Shown: positions 9,978-19,218 of the stretch, one piece after another
Numbering within the stretch: the first letter of the stretch is position 1
How the letters are laid out: the number at the start of each line of letters is the position of its first letter
Assembly (NCBI RefSeq): GCF_042685745.1
Contig: NZ_JBHUNT010000001.1
Coordinates: 2,914,001-2,978,000 of the forward strand
Length of the DNA: 64,000 nt
From: Prauserella_A oleivorans
GTDB taxonomy: Bacteria; Actinomycetota; Actinomycetes; Mycobacteriales; Pseudonocardiaceae
Direction of reading: 5' to 3'
Notes under the pieces: model-generated
The model's database searches: none
Told to the model about the DNA's origin: nothing
The model's input: only the letters and a program-made list of their open reading frames with translations
Position numbers and translations under genes: made by a program

Positions 9978-9981
<4 letters not shown>
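8845..9981 (-). CDS. CapA/PgsA-like metallophosphatase-fold protein (copy 1)
   Basis: 378 residues from GTG 9981, overlapping the ABC ATPase stop by 4 bases. Metallophosphatase-fold signatures are VGDLILDEPD near the N-terminus, LAGNHIHDAGDVG (GNH motif), VVLVSLHKGVG and FSHHAHIMRG, all in the order seen in the PGA_cap/CapA family. CapA proteins are linked to poly-gamma-glutamate synthesis, but there is no CapB or CapC here and no signal peptide or membrane anchor, so a cytoplasmic hydrolase acting on the imported or activated substrate is more likely. A clear paralogue is at 27247-28353, also inside an ABC transporter operon. Confidence 0.82.
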
Positions 9982-10780
<799 letters not shown>

Positions 10781-10784
<4 letters not shown>

Positions 10785-11695
10785 ATCGTTGCTCCGTCCG
10801 ATGTGGATGCTGTGTGGCGACGCCCGCGGGAGTTCGCCGTGTGGCCACGGGAGAAATGCCGTTCCAGCCAGCGCTGGCCGATGGTGAGGATGGTGACCAC
10901 CACGAGGTACCAGATGCAGGCGACGATGAGCAGCGGCACGATTTGGTAGGTGCGGTTGTAGATCACCTGGACCGAGTGCAGCAGGTCGGCCATCGCGATC
11001 ACCGACACGAGCGCGGTTCCCTTGAGCACGCTGATGAACTGGCTCCCGCTCGGTGGAATGATCACCCGCATGGCCTGGGGGAGCACCACCCTGGCGAACG
11101 TCTGTGCCGGAGTGAAACCCATTGCCCTGGCCGCATCACGCTGACCGGAGTCCACGCCGAGCAGTCCGGCCCGGATGATCTCGGCCATGTACGCCGACTC
11201 GACCAGCGACAACCCGATCACGGCGGCGGTCAACGGTGTGATCACGGTGTTGGCGTCCCACGACGCGAACTCGGGGCCGAACGGGATGCCGATCGAGATC
11301 CGGGGCAGCAGGTAGGCCAGGTTGAACCAGAAGATCAGCTGGACCAGCGGTGGGATGCCGCGGAACACCCCGACGTAGAGGGTGGCCGCCCAGCGCAGTG
11401 GAGCGAAGTCGCTCAGCTGCGCCGCGGCGAGCAGGCCGCCGACCACCGAGCCGATCACCATGGCGACCACCGCGAGCAGCACGGTCGTGGCGAGTCCGGA
11501 CAGGACGGTCGGTGCGAACAGGTACTCGGCGACGACGTTCCATTCGAACCGGTCGTTGGTCACCAGGAACCAGGCGAGCTGGGCGGCGACGACAGCGAGC
11601 ACGATGCCCGCCACCCAGCGCCACGGCCGGACTCGCCGCCGCGCGGTGGCGACGTCGTCGACCGCCTCCGGGGCAGGGGCGGAAAGGGTTGTCAT
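10781..11695 (-). CDS. Polar amino acid-type ABC transporter permease (HisM/GlnP family)
   Basis: 304 residues with an N-terminal cytoplasmic tail, a first hydrophobic segment (VAGIVLAVVAAQLAWFLV) and a conserved core: GVFRGIPPLVQLIFWF and the EAA loop in AARAMGFTPAQTFARVVLPQAMRVIIPP. Only one permease gene is present, so it should act as a homodimer. It begins 33 bases after the binding-protein gene. Confidence 0.92.
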
Positions 11696-11728
11696 GGGGA
11701 TTGCTCCAGGGATGTGGGGGGACGAGCC

Positions 11729-12634
11729 TCAGCGCTGCGAACTGGCGACGTTGAGCAGCGGTTTCTCCACCATCACGTCGGTGAGTCCCCACTGCTCCAT
11801 GATCCGGCGGTACTCGCCGGAGTCGAACAGCTCCTGGAACGCCTTGTGCAGCACCGGTCCGAGTCCGCTGTCCTTCGGGACGAACAGCGCGAGGTGGTCA
11901 CTCGTGGCACCCTGCGCCTCGGTCTGGGTCACGTAGGTATAGGTGTCCTTCTGCGCCCGGATGACGTCGATCGCGGCCGCTTGGGTCATGCCGGCCGCGT
12001 CGGCGCGGCCCGATCGGGCCGCCAGCATCGTCGCGTTGGTGTCGTCGAGCCCGATCGTCTGTGCCGGCTTCTTCCCGCTGCTGGTGCAGAACTCCGAGAG
12101 CTTGGTCAGCTGCTCCTCGACCACACTCGCCTTGACCACGGCGACGCGCTTACCGCAGAGATCCTCGGCGTCGTCGATGCCCGCCTTCGAGTCGGTCGGC
12201 ACCACATAGGACGTACGAGTGGTCATCCAGGTGATCGTGTCGAATTGCCGCTCGCGCTCGGGAGTGGCTTTGACCGGGCCGTTGAACGCGTCGTACCGGC
12301 CGCTGAGCATGCCCTGCAGCGCGGCGGGCAGGTTGTTGACGATGGTCGTCTCCGTGCGTACGCCGAGCACCTCGCCCAGAGCGTCCTGGAAGTCCTTGTC
12401 GATTCCCGTGATGGAGCCGTCGGCCCCCACGGTGCGGTAGGGAGGGTGTGAGTCGCCCGCGAACCTCAGCACCCCGGAGTCCTTGACGGACTGCGGAAGC
12501 GCGTCGTGCAACGCGGGCACGGGTTCTGCGGAGTTCTCGGCATCGTTCTGTGCGGCGGTGCCGCAACCCGCCGTGGTGAGTGCGGCGGCGATGGCGAGCA
12601 CGAGCAAGCGGTGACGGCGGGCGCGGTGGCGCAT
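11729..12634 (-). CDS. ABC transporter solute-binding lipoprotein (family 3)
   Basis: 301 residues. A lipoprotein signal peptide with lipobox TAGC (lipidation Cys at about residue 24) anchors it outside the membrane. The mature part follows family 3 solute-binding proteins: GVLRFAGDSHPPYR, a FQDALGEVLGVRTE region, then DLCGKRVAVVKASVVEEQL and YRRIMEQWG at the end. First gene of the operon that runs down to 3731. Ligand unknown; the family usually binds amino acids or small carboxylates. Confidence 0.9.
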   Translation of the reverse strand: MRHRARRHRLLVLAIAAALTTAGCGTAAQNDAENSAEPVPALHDALPQSVKDSGVLRFAGDSHPPYRTVGADGSITGIDKDFQDALGEVLGVRTETTIVNNLPAALQGMLSGRYDAFNGPVKATPERERQFDTITWMTTRTSYVVPTDSKAGIDDAEDLCGKRVAVVKASVVEEQLTKLSEFCTSSGKKPAQTIGLDDTNATMLAARSGRADAAGMTQAAAIDVIRAQKDTYTYVTQTEAQGATSDHLALFVPKDSGLGPVLHKAFQELFDSGEYRRIMEQWGLTDVMVEKPLLNVASSQR

Positions 12635-12779
12635 GGCGGTCTTCTCCCTGCGTTGGGCCTAGTGCCAGGCGTGGATCCGGTAACCGCTTCCGGCCGAGGA
12701 CGGCCGCCAGCGGCGGGTTGTCGTGTGCGGCGACGAGCGTCGCATGAGCTGTCGCCTATTTCAAGACTCGTGTGTAACT

Positions 12780-12788
12780 TTGTGACAA
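12780..12788. promoter_or_regulatory. Short palindrome between the ABC operon and the PaaX-family gene
   Basis: TTGTGACAA at 12780-12788 is a 9-base palindrome in the 240-bp divergent intergenic region. It could be part of an operator for the neighbouring PaaX-family protein, since known PaaX boxes contain a TGTGA core. This is a weak, positional inference. Confidence 0.25.
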
Positions 12789-12874
12789 TCCGGCGGGCGA
12801 CAGTGCAGACGCCGACCGGACCCGTAGGCTTGACGGAACGTGACCGCGACATGACGCAGCAGGGGTGCCGAGTG

Positions 12875-13891
12875 ATGCCAGGGATGACCACGGACCCGTC
12901 GAGGGCCGAACTGCCCCGCCCGCAGAGTGGTGCGGAGCCCCAGCTGTTGCTCACCTCGCTGCTGGGCGACTTCTGGTACTGGCGCGACGAGCACATCCCG
13001 GCGACCGCGCTGGTCCGGCTGCTCGCCGACTTCGACGTCACCGCGGACGGCGCACGTGCCGCCATGCGCAGGCTGGTGGCACGCGGATTGCTCGCGTCGT
13101 CGCGCCGCGGGCGGACCACGGCCTACGGTATCCCGGCCCGGACCTCCGAGGTGATCATCGAGCGCACCTACAGGATGCTGACGTTCGGGGTCACCGCACC
13201 GGACTGGGACGGCCGGTGGACCGTCGTGGCGTTCTCGGTGCCCGAGCAGGATCGGGGTGTGCGAACAGCCCTCCGGTCGCGCCTGCGGGTGTTGCATTTC
13301 GCGGCGCTGTACGACGGCGTGTGGGTGTCACCGCACGACCGGGCGCGGGAGGTGCTCGACATGCTCGAGGACCTGGGGGTGCGGACGGCGACCGTGCTCC
13401 GCTCGGAGGAGGTGCCCGGCACACCGGAGGGGGGAAGCCCGCTGTCGGCGTTCGACCTGGCGCCACTGGCCAAGGAGTACAAGGCGTTCGCCGAGCGTTA
13501 CGAACCGCTGCTGGAGAGCCTGGAGGCCGGCCTGATCGGTCCGGCGCAGGCACTGCGAACCCGCACCGAGTTGCGCGTCGACTGGCGACGGTTCCCGGAG
13601 ACCGACCCGGATCTGCCCGCCGAGCTGCTGCCGGAGGATTGGGACCGGCCCCGGGCACAACGGGTCTTCGTCCAGATCTATGACCGGCTCGGCCCGCTCG
13701 CCGAGCTCCGGTTCCGGCAGATCCTCGGCACCGTGGCTCCTGAACTGGCCGAGCTCGCCTCCCATCACGACTCGGCGACGGTGGCCCGGCTGTTCGCCTC
13801 GCTCGGCGACCGGAGGGCACACGGTGACACGCCGTTCGAGCAGGCGGCGCAGGCGCGCAGGCTCGCCGAGGCCACGCGCACCCGGTGCTGA
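12875..13891 (+). CDS. PaaX-family transcriptional regulator (copy 1)
   Basis: 338 residues from ATG 12875; AGGGG at 12861-12865 supports this or GTG 12872. N-terminal winged helix QLLLTSLLGDFWYWRDEHIP... AARAAMRRLVARGLLASSRRGRTT is the PaaX HTH. The middle domain (WTVVAFSVPEQDRGVRTALRSRLRVLHFAALYDGVWVSP) is the PaaX core, and the C-terminal PaaX domain has LPAELLPEDWDRPRA. E. coli PaaX is released by phenylacetyl-CoA. Here no paa genes are nearby; the gene is divergent from an operon that makes a CoA thioester, the likely inducer. Confidence 0.9.
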   Translation: MPGMTTDPSRAELPRPQSGAEPQLLLTSLLGDFWYWRDEHIPATALVRLLADFDVTADGARAAMRRLVARGLLASSRRGRTTAYGIPARTSEVIIERTYRMLTFGVTAPDWDGRWTVVAFSVPEQDRGVRTALRSRLRVLHFAALYDGVWVSPHDRAREVLDMLEDLGVRTATVLRSEEVPGTPEGGSPLSAFDLAPLAKEYKAFAERYEPLLESLEAGLIGPAQALRTRTELRVDWRRFPETDPDLPAELLPEDWDRPRAQRVFVQIYDRLGPLAELRFRQILGTVAPELAELASHHDSATVARLFASLGDRRAHGDTPFEQAAQARRLAEATRTRC

Positions 13892-13905
13892 GCGCGCCCC
13901 TCGGT

Positions 13906-14349
13906 TCACGGCGCGACGGCATCCTGGGCGGCGGCTCTGACGACGCGGCGCAGCAGGTTTCGGAGGGTGTCCTGCTCGTCGGCGGCGAGATCTGCCAGTT
14001 GCTCCCGCACGGCCGCCGAGGCGCGGGCGGCGGCCTCCTGCCGGACGGACCGTCCTTTGTCTGTGGCGGCGATGAGCTTGGTGCGGCGATCGGAGGGGGC
14101 CGGCCGCCGTTCGACGAGTCCGGCGCCCGCGAGCTCGTCGACGAGCTGGACGACCTGACTCGGGTCGAGGCCCAGTGTGCCGGCGAGGTCGCGTTGCGAG
14201 ATGCCGGAAGGCGTGTCGCAGGCCAGGCACAGCACGGAGTACTGCCGTACCCGCAGCCCGTCGGCGGCCAGTGCGGCGTTGGTGGCCCGCACGACCAGCC
14301 CGCTGGACCGGGAGAGCAGGAACCCGATGTCGTCCGTCAGCTCTGACAT
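13906..14349 (-). CDS. couR: MarR-family repressor, probable CouR
   Basis: 147 residues from ATG 14349 (MSELTDDIGFLLSRSSG). The winged-helix core is QYSVLCLACDTPSGISQRDLAGTLGLDPSQVVQLVDELAGAGLVERRPAPSDRRTK, with the DRR wing motif. It is divergent from four genes matching the coumarate pathway. In Rhodococcus jostii, CouR is a MarR repressor relieved by p-coumaroyl-CoA; that is recalled knowledge, and the assignment here rests on family plus neighbourhood. Its operator likely lies at 14363-14383. The stop is 14 bases from the convergent PaaX-family gene, leaving no room for a separate terminator. Confidence 0.8.
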   Translation of the reverse strand: MSELTDDIGFLLSRSSGLVVRATNAALAADGLRVRQYSVLCLACDTPSGISQRDLAGTLGLDPSQVVQLVDELAGAGLVERRPAPSDRRTKLIAATDKGRSVRQEAAARASAAVREQLADLAADEQDTLRNLLRRVVRAAAQDAVAP

Positions 14350-14362
14350 GTAGTGGTCTCCC

Positions 14363-14399
14363 TCAATTATTGACAACCTCAATGATATCGGCTTACGGT
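14363..14399 (+). promoter_or_regulatory. MarR operator overlapping the couN promoter
   Basis: Three half-sites alternate: TCAAT (14363-14367), ATTGA (14369-14373) and TCAAT (14379-14383), giving an 11-bp palindrome and an overlapping ATTGA-N5-TCAAT dyad. The second half-site overlaps a perfect -35 TTGACA at 14370-14375, with a possible -10 TACGGT at 14394-14399 (18-bp spacing). Binding would block RNA polymerase on the plus strand and sit just upstream of the regulator's own start. Confidence 0.65.
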
Positions 14400-14452
14400 C
14401 CTGGTGGGGAAGCGGGGTAGCCCGCTCTACTTGACATCGAGGAGAGATCACC

Positions 14453-15361
14453 GTGGATCTGACCGGCAAGGTCGTGATCGTCACCGGCAGCGGGCAGGGT
14501 CTTGGACTCGCCTACGCCGCCGAGCTCGCCCGGCGCGGTGCCGCCGTCGTGGTGAACGACATCGACGAGCAGGTTGCCGCCTCGGCGGTGAAGACCATCG
14601 TCGCCGGCGGTGGCAAGGCCGTCGCCGAGGTCGTGCCCGTGGGAACCAGGGAGGCCGCGGAGTCGCTCGTCGCTCGTGCCGTGAGCGAGTTCGGCAGGCT
14701 GGACGTGCTGGTCAACAACGCGGGCATCCTGCGCGACACGACATTGTGGAAGATGACGGACGAGGACTTCGACGCCGTGATCACCACGCACCTGCGCGGA
14801 ACGTTCACCTGCACGCGTGCCGCCGCGATCCGCATGCGCGAGCAGGGGGACGGCGGCCGCATCATCTGCGTGGGTTCGCCCACCGGCCAGGTCGGCAACT
14901 TCGGGCAGACCAACTACGCCGCGGCCAAAGCCGGCATCGTCGGCATGGTCCGCACGTGGGCCATGGAACTGGCTCGTGCCGGAATCCAGGTCAACGCCAT
15001 CGTTCCGGTCGCGGCCACCGCGATGACCGAGACGGTGCCCTTCCTCAAGAAGTACGTCGACGCGCTGAGGGCCGGTGAGCAGCTGCCGCGGTTCGCCCGG
15101 CAGCAGCTGGGCTTCGGCAGCCCCGAGGACGTCGCCGGGCTGGTGGCTTTCCTCGCCTCTGACGCCGCGGCCGGGATCAGCGGCCAGGCGATCGGCATCG
15201 GAGGGGACCGGCTCGCGCTCTGGACGCATCCGGCCGAGGCCGTCGTGGAGTTCGCGGACGGCACCGGCTGGTCGGCCGAGGCGATCGCGGAAGTCTGGCC
15301 GCAGAAGTTCGCGAGCCACCACCAGACCGTCGGTCAGCAGTTGCCCGAGGAGGCGAAGTGA
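14453..15361 (+). CDS. couN: SDR dehydrogenase, probable CouN (beta-hydroxyacyl-CoA to beta-ketoacyl-CoA)
   Basis: 302 residues from GTG 14453 behind GAGGAGAG. Classical SDR motifs are TGSGQGLG (cofactor loop), LVNNAGI, the Ser in CVGSPTGQ and YAAAK. A C-terminal extension of about 40 residues passes the usual 260 (DGTGWSAEAIAEVWPQKF), also seen in multifunctional-enzyme-like SDRs. In the R. jostii p-hydroxycinnamate route, CouN oxidises the 3-hydroxyacyl-CoA made by CouM. Its stop overlaps couO by 4 bases. Confidence 0.78.
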   Translation: MDLTGKVVIVTGSGQGLGLAYAAELARRGAAVVVNDIDEQVAASAVKTIVAGGGKAVAEVVPVGTREAAESLVARAVSEFGRLDVLVNNAGILRDTTLWKMTDEDFDAVITTHLRGTFTCTRAAAIRMREQGDGGRIICVGSPTGQVGNFGQTNYAAAKAGIVGMVRTWAMELARAGIQVNAIVPVAATAMTETVPFLKKYVDALRAGEQLPRFARQQLGFGSPEDVAGLVAFLASDAAAGISGQAIGIGGDRLALWTHPAEAVVEFADGTGWSAEAIAEVWPQKFASHHQTVGQQLPEEAK

Positions 15362-16236
15362 GCGGGCTCGACCTCGAGACACTCGTCGCCATCGACGTGC
15401 ACACGCACGTGCACGCCGACGACCACGGCCATTTCACGATGGACGACGAGCTGCTCGACGCCGCCGACAAGTACTTCAAGGGCACGGCGCCGCAGCCGAC
15501 GGTGGCCGACATCGCCGAGCACTACCGGGCGCAGAACATGGCCGCGGTCGTGTTCACCGTCGACACCGAGATGGCCACCGGTCATCGTCCGGTGTCCAAT
15601 GAGGAGATCGCCGAGGCGGCCGCACAGCATTCCGACGTGCTCATCCCGTTCGCCTCGATCGACCCGGCCCGTGGCCTGTCCGGTGTCCGCGCCGCCCGCC
15701 GGCTCGTGGAGGAGTATGGCGTACGCGGGTTCAAGTTCCATCCGTCTCTTCAGGCTTTCGAGCCCAACGACCGCAGGATCTATCCGCTCTACGAGGAGAT
15801 CCAGAGCCTCGGCGTTCCCGCGTTGTTCCACACCGGCCAGACCGGCATCGGCGCGGGCCTGCCGGGCGGGCGTGGAATCAAGCTGCGCTACTCCGACCCG
15901 ATGCTGGTCGACGACGTCGCCGCGGACTTCCCGGAGCTTACGATCATCCTGGCGCATCCGTCGGTGCCCTGGGCCGACTCGTCGATCTCCATCGCCACAC
16001 ACAAGGCGAACGTCTACGTCGACCTGTCCGGCTGGTCGCCGAAGTACTTCCCGCCGCAGCTGGTCCGGGCCGCCAACACGCTGCTGAAGCACAAGGTGCT
16101 CTTCGGATCCGACTATCCGCTGATCACGCCGGAGCGGTGGCTGCGCGACTTCGAGGCGCTCGAGATCCGCGATGAGGTTCGGCCGCTGATCATGAAGGAG
16201 AACGCGATCCGGGCGCTGGGGCTGCGCCGTGCGTAA
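15358..16236 (+). CDS. couO: Amidohydrolase-superfamily beta-ketoacyl-CoA hydrolase, probable CouO
   Basis: 292 residues from GTG 15358. Metal-binding residues of amidohydrolase-2 proteins are visible: H15 and H17 in DVHTHVH, His in ALFHTGQT and ILAHPSVPW, and D252 in LFGSDYP. In R. jostii, CouO replaces a beta-ketothiolase and releases the aromatic acid during beta-oxidative deacetylation, and its equivalent Asp was shown to be needed (recalled literature). Its place between an SDR and a CoA ligase fits that exactly. The 3' end overlaps the next start by 8 bases. Confidence 0.78.
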   Translation: MSGLDLETLVAIDVHTHVHADDHGHFTMDDELLDAADKYFKGTAPQPTVADIAEHYRAQNMAAVVFTVDTEMATGHRPVSNEEIAEAAAQHSDVLIPFASIDPARGLSGVRAARRLVEEYGVRGFKFHPSLQAFEPNDRRIYPLYEEIQSLGVPALFHTGQTGIGAGLPGGRGIKLRYSDPMLVDDVAADFPELTIILAHPSVPWADSSISIATHKANVYVDLSGWSPKYFPPQLVRAANTLLKHKVLFGSDYPLITPERWLRDFEALEIRDEVRPLIMKENAIRALGLRRA

Positions 16237-17767
16237 CGCGGGGCTGGGGTCGTGGCCCGAACGGAGACTGACGATCTCGCCGCACCGGGATGCGCTCTGG
16301 TTCGAGGGAAAGACGACCTCGTACGCCGGTTTCGCCGAGCGGGTGCGCCGGACGGCGTCGGCGCTGGCCGGTCTCGGCGTGGTCCCGGGCGACCGCGTGG
16401 CATGGGTCAGCGGAAACCATCCGTCGGCGCTGGAAACCCTCTACGCGTGCGGGCAGCTCGGCGCGATCTGGGTGCCGGTCAACGGTCGGCTGACGGCACC
16501 CGAGGCCGAGTACGTGCTGACCGACGCCGGCGCGTCGATCGTCGTGCACGGACGTGACCACGGTGAACTCGCGGACGCGTTGCGCGACAAGGTGCCGGCG
16601 GTGCGGGCGTGGGTGGCCGTGGAGCCGCCCACGGTCGGCGGAACCGAATCGCTGCTGTACGAGCACTTGCTCGCCGAGGCCGCGCCGGAGCCCCGCGACC
16701 TTCCGGTCACACTCGACGATCCCTGCCTGATCATGTACACCTCCGGCACGACCGGGAAGCCCAAGGGCGCCGTGCTGACTCACGGCAACATGACCTGGAA
16801 CGCGGTCAATCAGTTTCTCGGCCTGGACTTCGGTCAGGAGGAACGCACGCTCGCGCTCGCACCGCTGTTCCATATCGGAGGCCTCAACGGAACGGTGAAT
16901 CCCACGCTGTTGCGTGGCGGGTGCGCGGTCCTCGTGCGGCGTTTCGACCCGGGGGAGGCGCTGCGGGTCATCGAGGAACAGCGCGTCAACTCGTTGTTCG
17001 CCGTGGCCACGATGCTCGACGAGATGGCCCGCGATCCCGGCTTCCGCACCCGTGACCTGTCGGCCTTGCGTGCCGTCTGTGCCGCCGGTGCTCCCGTGCC
17101 CCTGCCGACGTTGCGCACCTGGCTCGACCGCGGGGTGACGATGCAGCAGGCCTACGGGATGACCGAGGCCGCACCCGGCTGTACGGTGCTCGACTCGGCC
17201 GACGCGGAACGCAAGGCTGGTTCCGCGGGAAAGCCGTTGTTCTTCACCGACGTCCGCGTGGTGCGTCCGGACGGCACCGACGTCGACGTCGACGAGGTCG
17301 GTGAGGTCATCGTCCGGGGCCCCAACGTCATGGCCGGCTACTGGAACGACGCCGAGCGCACCGCCACGGTGATGATCGACGGCTGGTACCACACCGGCGA
17401 CGCGGGCTCACTGGACGACGAGGGTTACCTCTACATCCGGGACCGCTACAAGGACATGATCATCTCCGGTGGGGAGAACGTGTATCCCGCCGAGGTCGAG
17501 TCGGCGCTGCTGGAACTGCCGGGCGTCCTCGAAGCCGCTGTCATCGGCGTCCCGGACGAGAAGTGGGGCGAAGTCGGCCTCGCTCTCGTCGTCGCCGAGT
17601 CCGATGCGGACCTCGATGCGGACGGCGTGCGAGCCCGGCTACGGGAGAAGCTCGCCGGCTTCAAGGTTCCCCAGCACGTCGAGTTCGTGCCCGGCCTGCC
17701 CAAGACGGCTACCGGAAAGATCCGCAAGCCCGAGCTGCGGGCCAGATATCAGGAGGACAAGCGATGA
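16229..17767 (+). CDS. couL: Hydroxycinnamate-CoA ligase, probable CouL (AMP-forming)
   Basis: 512 residues from GTG 16229. ANL-family motifs: P-loop YTSGTTGKPKG near 169-179, YGMTEAAP, YHTGD, the hinge DRYKDMIISGGENVYPAEVE and the C-terminal catalytic Lys at about 497 in TGKIRKP. These activate a carboxylate as acyl-AMP and pass it to CoA. Placed in a cluster with CouNOM-like genes the likely substrates are p-coumarate, ferulate or caffeate. In R. jostii couL is in a different transcription unit from couNOM, whereas here all four are joined. The stop overlaps the next ATG (ATGA). Confidence 0.82.
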   Translation: MRNAGLGSWPERRLTISPHRDALWFEGKTTSYAGFAERVRRTASALAGLGVVPGDRVAWVSGNHPSALETLYACGQLGAIWVPVNGRLTAPEAEYVLTDAGASIVVHGRDHGELADALRDKVPAVRAWVAVEPPTVGGTESLLYEHLLAEAAPEPRDLPVTLDDPCLIMYTSGTTGKPKGAVLTHGNMTWNAVNQFLGLDFGQEERTLALAPLFHIGGLNGTVNPTLLRGGCAVLVRRFDPGEALRVIEEQRVNSLFAVATMLDEMARDPGFRTRDLSALRAVCAAGAPVPLPTLRTWLDRGVTMQQAYGMTEAAPGCTVLDSADAERKAGSAGKPLFFTDVRVVRPDGTDVDVDEVGEVIVRGPNVMAGYWNDAERTATVMIDGWYHTGDAGSLDDEGYLYIRDRYKDMIISGGENVYPAEVESALLELPGVLEAAVIGVPDEKWGEVGLALVVAESDADLDADGVRARLREKLAGFKVPQHVEFVPGLPKTATGKIRKPELRARYQEDKR

Positions 17768-18219
17768 CCACCACGACCACCGTCGCCGAACTGCCGAAGT
17801 ATGTGGGCAGGGAACTCGGCACCAGCGATTGGCTGGAGGTACCGCAGGAGCGGGTGGCCACCTTCGCCGACGCGACCGACGACCACCAGTGGATCCATGT
17901 CGATGTCGAACGCGCCACGAAGGAAAGCCCGTTCGGTGGCCCGATCGCACACGGGTATCTCACCCTGTCGCTGCTCATTCCGCTGTGGTCGCAGGTACTG
18001 ACCGTCACCGACGCGACCATGGCCGTCAACTACGGCCTCAACAAGGTCCGCTTTCCCGCCCCGGTGCCCTCCGGGTCGAAGATCCGGCTCACCGCCTGCC
18101 TGGCAAATGTCGAGGAGATCAAGGGCGGTTACCAGCTGACCGTGAACGCCGTCATCGAGCGGGAGGGTGGCGACAAGCCGGTCTGCATCGCCGAACCCGT
18201 GTTCCGGTTCTACGCCTGA
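17764..18219 (+). CDS. couM: MaoC-like enoyl-CoA hydratase, probable CouM
   Basis: 151 residues from ATG 17764. The hydratase-2 motif is clear: DATDDHQWIHVD followed by FGGPIAHGYLTLSL, with the catalytic Asp and His. It is a single hot-dog domain, so it should work as a dimer, adding water to the enoyl-CoA made by the CoA ligase. Last gene of the unit; a strong hairpin starts at its stop codon. Confidence 0.82.
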   Translation: MTTTTTVAELPKYVGRELGTSDWLEVPQERVATFADATDDHQWIHVDVERATKESPFGGPIAHGYLTLSLLIPLWSQVLTVTDATMAVNYGLNKVRFPAPVPSGSKIRLTACLANVEEIKGGYQLTVNAVIEREGGDKPVCIAEPVFRFYA

Positions 18220-18264
18220 GCCGGCGGGTGACCCGGCCCGCCACGGGCCGGGTCACCCGCCGGC
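18220..18264. terminator. Perfect 21-bp hairpin, bidirectional terminator
   Basis: Bases 18220-18240 pair without mismatch with 18244-18264 around a 3-nt loop (CCA). The hairpin begins right after the couM stop and overlaps the last codons of the convergent PaaX-family gene (stop 18253-18255), so that protein's C-terminus is encoded by one arm. No U tract follows. Confidence 0.8.
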
Positions 18265-19212
18265 GGAGTCCCATCGACGCAGCACGGCCTCGAATCCCCC
18301 TCGAATCGTGTAGTGACGCGGTGGCGGCATATCGGGGTGTGCGTGCGGAGCCACCAGTTGCGCGCAACGAAGCTCGGCCAACGGGCCCAGCCGGTCGTAG
18401 AGCTCCGCGAAAAGCTCGTATGCGCGCGCACGCGGCCAGTCGGCGGGCAGGACCTCGTGTGGCAGACCGGGGTCATGGCGATACAGGCCCCGCCACTGAT
18501 CGGTGAGGTGAGCGCGGAGGACGAAGGCGTCCGCCGGAGTGACCAGCCCCTTGCGCGCTTGCTCGAGCGCGGGACGGTAGGTCGTGATGAAGTCCTCGTA
18601 CTCGTCCCGGACCTCACCGGTGGGCCAGGTCTTCACGACGTCGAGAATGCCGGCCGTCACGGGATGGACGACGGCACCGTGCACGACGACCGCTGACACA
18701 TCCAGTTCGGACACAAGCTCGACAGCGGCCTGTTGTTGCGTCGATGGAGCGATCCAGACCGACTCGGCGAGCATGCCGAAACCGAGCGCGCGCAGCCGAT
18801 GGCGCAGGGCTCTCCGCTGGACGGCCTGATCAGGCGGCGCGGTGATCGAGACCAGCACCCAACTGCCGTCCCACTCCTCCCCGGACTCGGCGGGCCCGCC
18901 GAAGCTCATCATCCTCGGCAAGCCACGTACGCCGCTGGCGACGACTGCCTCGGCCAGGTGGTAATGGCTTTCCCGGCCGCGCCGCACACGCACCAGAACA
19001 CCTCGTTGTACCAGCCTGTTGATCGCCGCCCGCGCGCTGTGGACGGTGCTGCCGCACTCCTGCAGCAGGGCGACGAGGGCTGCCGAGGGAATCGGCTCCA
19101 CCAGGCCTGTCCAGAAGTCGCCGAGCAAGCTGACGAGCAGGTGCTGTGGGTTGGGACCGGCTTGCCGGCGCGGCAGGTCCGGGGAGGGGCGGCGTTCCAC
19201 GTCTGTGCTCAC
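18253..19212 (-). CDS. PaaX-family transcriptional regulator (copy 2)
   Basis: 319 residues from GTG 19212, 6 bases after the P450 stop, so the two form one operon. The N-terminal HTH reads HLLVSLLGDFWTG... ARAAINRLVQRGVLVRVRRGRESHYHL, the core domain WVLVSITAPPDQAVQRRALRHRLRALGFGMLAESVWIAP, and the C-terminal PaaX domain LPHEVLPADWPRARAYELF. It is more diverged than copy 1. It may control the P450 and the divergent peptide-type ABC operon at 20614. Confidence 0.85.
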   Translation of the reverse strand: MSTDVERRPSPDLPRRQAGPNPQHLLVSLLGDFWTGLVEPIPSAALVALLQECGSTVHSARAAINRLVQRGVLVRVRRGRESHYHLAEAVVASGVRGLPRMMSFGGPAESGEEWDGSWVLVSITAPPDQAVQRRALRHRLRALGFGMLAESVWIAPSTQQQAAVELVSELDVSAVVVHGAVVHPVTAGILDVVKTWPTGEVRDEYEDFITTYRPALEQARKGLVTPADAFVLRAHLTDQWRGLYRHDPGLPHEVLPADWPRARAYELFAELYDRLGPLAELRCAQLVAPHAHPDMPPPRHYTIRGGFEAVLRRWDSAGG

Positions 19213-19218
19213 GGCGGC

